From DASPXY01 sp038227745 (GTDB taxonomy: Bacteria; Planctomycetota; Planctomycetia; Gemmatales; Gemmataceae), in contig JBBRPS010000358.1 of the NCBI GenBank assembly GCA_038227745.1, positions 1-9,939 on the forward strand: a stretch of DNA of 9,939 nt. The letters run 5' to 3'. Shown piece after piece: positions 6,178 to 9,939 of this stretch. Position 1 is the first letter of the stretch; every line of letters starts with the position of its first letter. Under the pieces are notes generated by a model. The model was not told where the DNA came from, searched no databases, and saw only the letters and a list, made by a program, of their open reading frames with translations. The position numbers and the translations under genes were made by a program.

Positions 6178-7392
6178 ATGGGCTACCGCGTCATTCACAC
6201 CTCGACGGTCACCGCGTACGCCGCCCGTGGCGTCCGCTGCGCTCACTGCGGGGAGGACTACCTCTACGACGTCCGGCGCGACGCGGCGGAGTCGGAAACC
6301 AGCAGCACGCACACGGACAGCGGGGCCGCGTACCGGGCCTCGGAACGCGCCCACCAGGAAGTGCAGCTGCAGTTGCAGACCGCGATCGATCTCGTCCCCT
6401 GTCCGACGTGCGGCGCCTACCAGCCGGACATGGTCGCTTACCTCAAGCGGAAGTACCTGCGCTGGATGCTCTGGCTCGGCGTGCCCGCGCTGCTGGCGAG
6501 CTTCGTGCTGGGCGGCCTGCTCGTGGGGAGGGACTACAACCCGGAGAACATGCCGGTCGTCGCGGCCGCCCTGGCGGGCCTCGGGGGAGTGCTGCTGGTG
6601 CTGCGGGGAGTGCTGGCCGCCCGCTACGACCCCAACGCGGGCGACCGGGAGCAGTGCCAAGAACTCGGCAGCGCTCGCGCGTACCGCCCGATCGACGCGA
6701 ACCGACTCGCCCTGGACCGGCAGCGCCGGCCCGCCGCGACGAGCCCCTGGGAGGTCGGCTCCGCGCTGCTGAATGCCGCTCGGTTCTGGTGGGTGGTCGG
6801 CGTGGGCGTCCTGATCGCGGGCGGAACGGCTGGGTTCCGCGCCGGCGACCAGATGCTCGACGCGGCCGACAGCCGCACCTGGCCGACGGCGAAGGGCCGG
6901 ATGGTCGTGTCGTACTACGACGTGCGGCGCACGCCGGAGAAGAAGACCATTCTCTCCTCGACACCGGTGAGCAGCACGACCACGCTCGTCCGCTACCGGG
7001 TGACCCCGGCGAGCGAGACCGTGTACGCCGACATCCGCTACTCGTTCACCCTCGACGGCCGGACCTACACGTCCAGCAACCTGTGGTTCGGGCCGTCGTC
7101 CGCCACGGAGGACACGGTCCGCCGCTTCCCGCGCGACGCCGAGGTGTGGGTGTACTACAAACCCGGGGCGCCCTCGGTGTCGGTGCTGGAGCCCGGCCTG
7201 AAGTGCCCCCACGGCTACGTCCACGCGGGGATCGCGGTGGGCATCGTGCTCCTGGGATTCGGCATGTTTTGCTGCGGGATGCGCAAGTACCGCCGCCACC
7301 AGCAGCTCAAGGAACCGTGGCACACGGGCCGCCCGACGTGGCGGGAGACGGCGCCGGTGCCCGTCGTCGGTCAGCCGGTCATCCTGTCCTGA
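6178..7392 (+). CDS. Membrane protein with CxxC knuckles and a DUF3592-like domain
   Basis: The function is unknown. The 404-residue protein starts with a putative zinc-ribbon made of two separated knuckles, CAHCG (Cys21, Cys24) and CPTCG (Cys75, Cys78), with a Gln/Ser-rich stretch between them. Hydrophobic segments at about 94-116, 126-146, 202-221 and 348-368 predict four membrane helices. Between the last two lies an approximately 120-residue domain that fits DUF3592. It opens with SRTWPTAKGRMVVS (232-245), has alternating strands in ADIRYSFTLDGRTYTSSN (284-301), and ends in VRRFPRDAEVWVYYKPG (314-330). Placement between helices 3 and 4 is the usual DUF3592 topology and suggests an extracytoplasmic beta domain. 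The ATG at 6178 is supported by GAGAGGAG five bases upstream. It stands alone on its strand, divergent from alkB and convergent with the nucleotidyltransferase gene. Confidence 0.82.
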   Translation: MGYRVIHTSTVTAYAARGVRCAHCGEDYLYDVRRDAAESETSSTHTDSGAAYRASERAHQEVQLQLQTAIDLVPCPTCGAYQPDMVAYLKRKYLRWMLWLGVPALLASFVLGGLLVGRDYNPENMPVVAAALAGLGGVLLVLRGVLAARYDPNAGDREQCQELGSARAYRPIDANRLALDRQRRPAATSPWEVGSALLNAARFWWVVGVGVLIAGGTAGFRAGDQMLDAADSRTWPTAKGRMVVSYYDVRRTPEKKTILSSTPVSSTTTLVRYRVTPASETVYADIRYSFTLDGRTYTSSNLWFGPSSATEDTVRRFPRDAEVWVYYKPGAPSVSVLEPGLKCPHGYVHAGIAVGIVLLGFGMFCCGMRKYRRHQQLKEPWHTGRPTWRETAPVPVVGQPVILS

Positions 7393-7475
7393 ACGGACTC
7401 ACCGCATCCCTGAAGCGGGAGGCAGCGCTTACTATCGGACGATCCTGGAAGGGCCGGGAGGTTGAGCGAAACAAG

Positions 7476-7513
7476 GGCCCGCTGGGGCCGGTGATCGCTC
7501 GCCGGCTCGGGCC
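7476..7513. terminator. Possible bidirectional terminator hairpin between convergent genes
   Basis: In the 141-base gap between the ends of two convergent genes, GGCCCG (7476-7481) pairs with CGGGCC (7508-7513). An alternative inner stem joins GGGCCGG (7485-7491) to CCGGCTC (7502-7508), including one G-T pair. The location is right for a shared terminator, but there is no T tract and such GC-rich pairings arise easily by chance here. Confidence 0.25.
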
Positions 7514-7533
7514 ACAGCCCGGCAGCCACTTCG

Positions 7534-8172
7534 TCAGGCATTTCGGCCATTCTTCAGGAGAGCCACCAGGTCCACGATACCGCCTTGCTTGACCTGTTCC
7601 ACGAGGCGGAGAATCTCATCACCTCCCCCTTCGGGCCAGACTTTTTCTCCCAGGGCCTCCAGTCTTCCGAGGTCGATCGACTCCTGGTCCTTGTCCGTCG
7701 AGTGTGCCACCATCCAGGAAAAGTCGAGGGCGTCTTGCAGCCTCTTCTTGACGTCGCGGCTGGAGGTTAGCATCGCCCCGTACTTGTTGGCGAGGGCGGC
7801 CTCCAGGGTCGGGATACGGTATTCCAGGCCTCCGGCCTTCACCAGCACCGGGTGGGCCAGGGTTTCCTCGATGTCCGCGCGGTGGGGATAAATCACGTCG
7901 ATCACGGCGTCTGTTTCCCCCGGGACGAAAAACGCGGTGACGCCGCCGAACTTCCTTACCTCCAAAGCGGGGTACAGCTCGCGAATCGCCTTCACGGCCC
8001 GCGCGTGGTTCCGGCCGCTTTTCACGAGGATGTCCACGTCCTTCGTTGCCCTCGGCCTGCCGGTATAACCTCCGATGGCATGGGCGCCCGTCAATACGAA
8101 AGGGATTCGCTTCTCGTTCAGGGCCCGGACGATTTTCGTGAGGGCGACGTCCGGTGATACCTTCTTCTTCAT
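7534..8172 (-). CDS. Nucleotidyltransferase-fold protein (AbiEii/MNT-like)
   Basis: The 212-residue protein has a small nucleotidyltransferase core. A short helix (residues 8-22) leads to strand FVLTGAHAIGGYTGRPRATKDVDILV (25-50), in which Gly29 and the metal-binding pair Asp45 and Asp47 match the G...DxD signature. A probable third carboxylate is Asp92 in VIDVIYP. LEAALANKYGAMLTSSRDVKKRLQDALDFSWMV (123-155) resembles the C-terminal helix region, with KxxDxxD-like spacing, of the AbiEii/AbiGii toxin and related families. Members transfer nucleotides to RNA, protein or small molecules; the target here is unknown. The ATG at 8172 has no clear Shine-Dalgarno. The frame stays open upstream to an ATG at 8385 that overlaps the ATP-grasp stop, so a longer protein of 283 residues is possible, but the extra part has no recognisable domain. 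No antitoxin partner is apparent downstream. Confidence 0.78.
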   Translation of the reverse strand: MKKKVSPDVALTKIVRALNEKRIPFVLTGAHAIGGYTGRPRATKDVDILVKSGRNHARAVKAIRELYPALEVRKFGGVTAFFVPGETDAVIDVIYPHRADIEETLAHPVLVKAGGLEYRIPTLEAALANKYGAMLTSSRDVKKRLQDALDFSWMVAHSTDKDQESIDLGRLEALGEKVWPEGGGDEILRLVEQVKQGGIVDLVALLKNGRNA

Positions 8173-8384
8173 GAGTGTGCATTGGATGCTGGTGATCCGG
8201 GCGCTTTCCCGCACGGCCTCGGCGTGGCTCAGAGAGCGGCGGCCCGCCTTCGCCGCCTCCCATGCACTCGCGGGGAGAACGCCACTCCGGTTTTGCCGAT
8301 CATGGGCATGCGCACCGTTCTTGTCCACGCCAGTCACCGCTCCGCTGTCGAAGGAACGCCCGCCCCGGGTGCCTGGGAACTGCA
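8173..8384. other. Unassigned stretch between the ATP-grasp and nucleotidyltransferase genes
   Basis: These 212 bases are open in the nucleotidyltransferase frame on the minus strand, from an ATG at 8385-8383 that shares one base with the ATP-grasp TAA (TAATG). The 71-residue translation looks low in structure and unlike a known domain. The third codon positions appear less GC-biased than in the flanking gene. No convincing promoter, hairpin or ribosome binding site was found. It may be a leader, a decayed small gene, or a real N-terminal extension. Confidence 0.4.
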
Positions 8385-9854
8385 TTAACCCACGTGCTCC
8401 CGCGGCCCGTGCAGCCCGCCCGACGGCCGCCCGACCATCACCACGCACATGCCGCCGCGCTGCGCCACGTTCACCACCTGCTTCTGTGACGCCCGCCCCA
8501 GAATCGCCAGCCCGTACTTGCTCGGCGCGAAGCCCATCACCGTGTAGAACGGCTCCAGATGCACCCGGTTCTCCGCGTCCAGCACCGGGAATTCGCGCAC
8601 CGGGATGCTCGCCAGTTGCTGCACCACCCAGCGCTCGCCGTCGGCCAGCGCCTTCTCCACCTCCGACTCCCACGCGCGCCGTTCCAGCCCCAGGCCGACC
8701 ACCACGCCCTGGCCGCCGTACGCCCGGTTCGGCTTCAGCACCAGCGTCTCGTACTCCTCGCGGACATACTTCAGCAGGTCGCCGCTGTCGCCGTCCGGCA
8801 GTACCGTCTGGCGGTCCGACAGCAGCCGCGTCCACAGGACGTGACGGCGGAACACCTGGCGCTCCTCGGCGCTGAAATACTTCTGCGCGAACGCCGGGTC
8901 GGTCAGGACCTCCCAGCAGCTCTTCTGGTCCAGCTCCGCCGCGATCGACGAGATGATGCGGTTCTGGCGGAACAGCGCCCGCATCGGCTCGACGTCCACG
9001 CCCGACCGCTCCAGGTCGAGCAGGTCGCTGACGGCGTAATCGCGGTACGCCAGATCGACCGCCGCCCCGTCGTAGTAGACCTCGCCGTCGCGCAGCGTCA
9101 GCTCGGCCGGGTCGGCGTGCATCAGCCGCAGGCCGTAGCGGTCGTGGAAGTAGGCCGCCAGCGCCTCCTGTTCGTCGGGGCCACTGCCGGCGTACTTCGG
9201 CTCGATAAAACAGACGTTCCGCGCCGGCCGCTTCAGCGCCTCCAGGTGGTCGAGCACCTCCTGCATCAGCAGGTCGCGGATGTCCTGGCCGATCTGCAAC
9301 TGCAGCCGGTCGTCGTGCTCCCTGAGGGCGGGCAGGACGATGTCGGCGACGATCCGCTCGGCGGTCGGCACCAGGTGCAGGCCGCCGATGCCGCTCATGT
9401 TTGGCTCCAGGAAGCGCAGCGAGTCCTTCCACATCGGACTGACAAAATCGATGACGGCATCGTGCCGGCCGAAGATGGGGTTGTTCTCGCGCACGCCCGG
9501 GCCCCAGCACTCCCACAGCCATCGTTCCTCGTCCGGCGAGAGTTTCAGGACGTCGCGGACCGCGAAGTCCTGCTGGTACAGATCCGGCAGGCGCTTGAGG
9601 GCGTTGTGGATCGTCAGGGTGACGAAGTGGATGTAGGCGAGCTGCTCGGGCAGGGCGGTGATCGGGCACGGCAGGACGCGGACGGTGTCGGGCTCGCCGT
9701 CGCGCAGGTAGACGAGGTGACGGCGGGTCGCCTCGCCGCGGATGGCGTGGAGCAACTCGACGACCTGCGCCTCGGGGAGCTTGTGGAACGCCTTGCGGAC
9801 CTGTCCGGCCAGGCTCAGGCCGCTCAGTCCCAGTTCTTCGGCGGGGGTCAGCAT
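8385..9854 (-). CDS. Circularly permuted ATP-grasp-like protein (peptide-ligase type)
   Basis: The 489-residue protein resembles circularly permuted ATP-grasp enzymes, which activate a carboxylate as acyl-phosphate and join it to an amine. Substrates are unknown. Visible signatures are FLEPNMSGIGG (148-158, pre-ATP-grasp region), FIEPKY (216-221), VYYDGAAVDLAYRDY (259-273), FRQNRIISSIAAELDQKS (295-312), the nucleotide-binding glycine loop LVLKPNRAYGGQGVVVG (371-387) and a late VVNVAQRGGM (460-469) suited to metal or phosphate binding. The first 140 residues are helical-looking and unassigned. The ATG at 9854 is preceded by GAGGG at a workable distance. A TTG at 9881 with AAAGGA upstream is an alternative that adds nine residues. 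The usual partners of this class (alpha-E domain protein, transglutaminase-like protein) are not in the window. The nucleotidyltransferase gene follows on the same strand after 212 bases. Confidence 0.75.
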   Translation of the reverse strand: MLTPAEELGLSGLSLAGQVRKAFHKLPEAQVVELLHAIRGEATRRHLVYLRDGEPDTVRVLPCPITALPEQLAYIHFVTLTIHNALKRLPDLYQQDFAVRDVLKLSPDEERWLWECWGPGVRENNPIFGRHDAVIDFVSPMWKDSLRFLEPNMSGIGGLHLVPTAERIVADIVLPALREHDDRLQLQIGQDIRDLLMQEVLDHLEALKRPARNVCFIEPKYAGSGPDEQEALAAYFHDRYGLRLMHADPAELTLRDGEVYYDGAAVDLAYRDYAVSDLLDLERSGVDVEPMRALFRQNRIISSIAAELDQKSCWEVLTDPAFAQKYFSAEERQVFRRHVLWTRLLSDRQTVLPDGDSGDLLKYVREEYETLVLKPNRAYGGQGVVVGLGLERRAWESEVEKALADGERWVVQQLASIPVREFPVLDAENRVHLEPFYTVMGFAPSKYGLAILGRASQKQVVNVAQRGGMCVVMVGRPSGGLHGPREHVG

Positions 9855-9939
9855 CGACGATCCCTCGGGGTGGCGCCGCAACAGTCCTTTCCCGTTTAGC
9901 CGCGAGCGGTGAGCCAGATCCCGCTGCGCGGGGGGCGAG

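Noticed and set aside
8385..9669. Extension of the nucleotidyltransferase frame up to 9669 as one 711-residue protein
   Set aside because: The part above 8385 overlaps the ATP-grasp gene in another frame and translates to typical GC-rich shadow sequence; the ATP-grasp frame has clear motifs.
8559..9899. A 446-codon plus-strand open frame opposite the ATP-grasp gene
   Set aside because: Its translation is repetitive Val/Arg/Gln/Leu-rich sequence typical of an antisense shadow, with no recognisable motif.

Overview
The window is high-GC DNA with mostly simple, Shine-Dalgarno-led genes. It most likely comes from a planctomycete of the Gemmata/Isosphaera kind. The strongest pointer is the gene at 1746-2693, a DUF1559 pseudopilin-like protein with a FTLIELLVVIAII signal and a C-terminal H-X9-DG motif, a family hugely expanded in Planctomycetota. 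A HEAT-repeat lipoprotein follows it. No protein-secretion, phage, IS, CRISPR or RNA gene was recognised, and most of the window is housekeeping or lineage-typical content.

Layout. (1) 3-1492, plus strand: the end of a cobalamin operon, with a 5'-truncated cbiG and cbiF/cobM overlapping as ATGA. Together they act at the precorrin-4/5 steps of the early-cobalt (anaerobic) route to B12. (2) 1493-1745: a non-coding gap holding a Fur-box-like inverted repeat. (3) 1746-3108, plus: the DUF1559 gene and a small HEAT-repeat lipoprotein gene 25 bases apart, probably cotranscribed. (4) 3211-5169, minus: a full-length phospho-sugar mutase (phosphoglucomutase/phosphomannomutase type), convergent with region 3. 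(5) 5308-5901, minus: an AlkB-family 2-oxoglutarate/Fe(II) DNA-alkylation repair dioxygenase. A 30-bp perfect palindrome lies between it and the mutase, and a 20-bp palindrome abuts its ribosome binding site. (6) 6178-7392, plus: a membrane protein with two N-terminal CxxC knuckles and a C-terminal DUF3592-like domain. (7) 7534-8172, minus: a small nucleotidyltransferase-fold protein (AbiEii/MNT-like). (8) 8385-9854, minus: a circularly permuted ATP-grasp-like protein lying just upstream of the nucleotidyltransferase on the same strand.

The genes form several short unrelated transcription units, not one pathway. The parts that ordinary annotation does not explain are the two palindromes flanking alkB, the Fur-like box ahead of the pseudopilin gene, the 210-base stretch between the ATP-grasp and nucleotidyltransferase genes, and the poorly characterised ATP-grasp/nucleotidyltransferase pair. 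I do not see convincing evidence for a large new system. The last pair is the best candidate for something undescribed.
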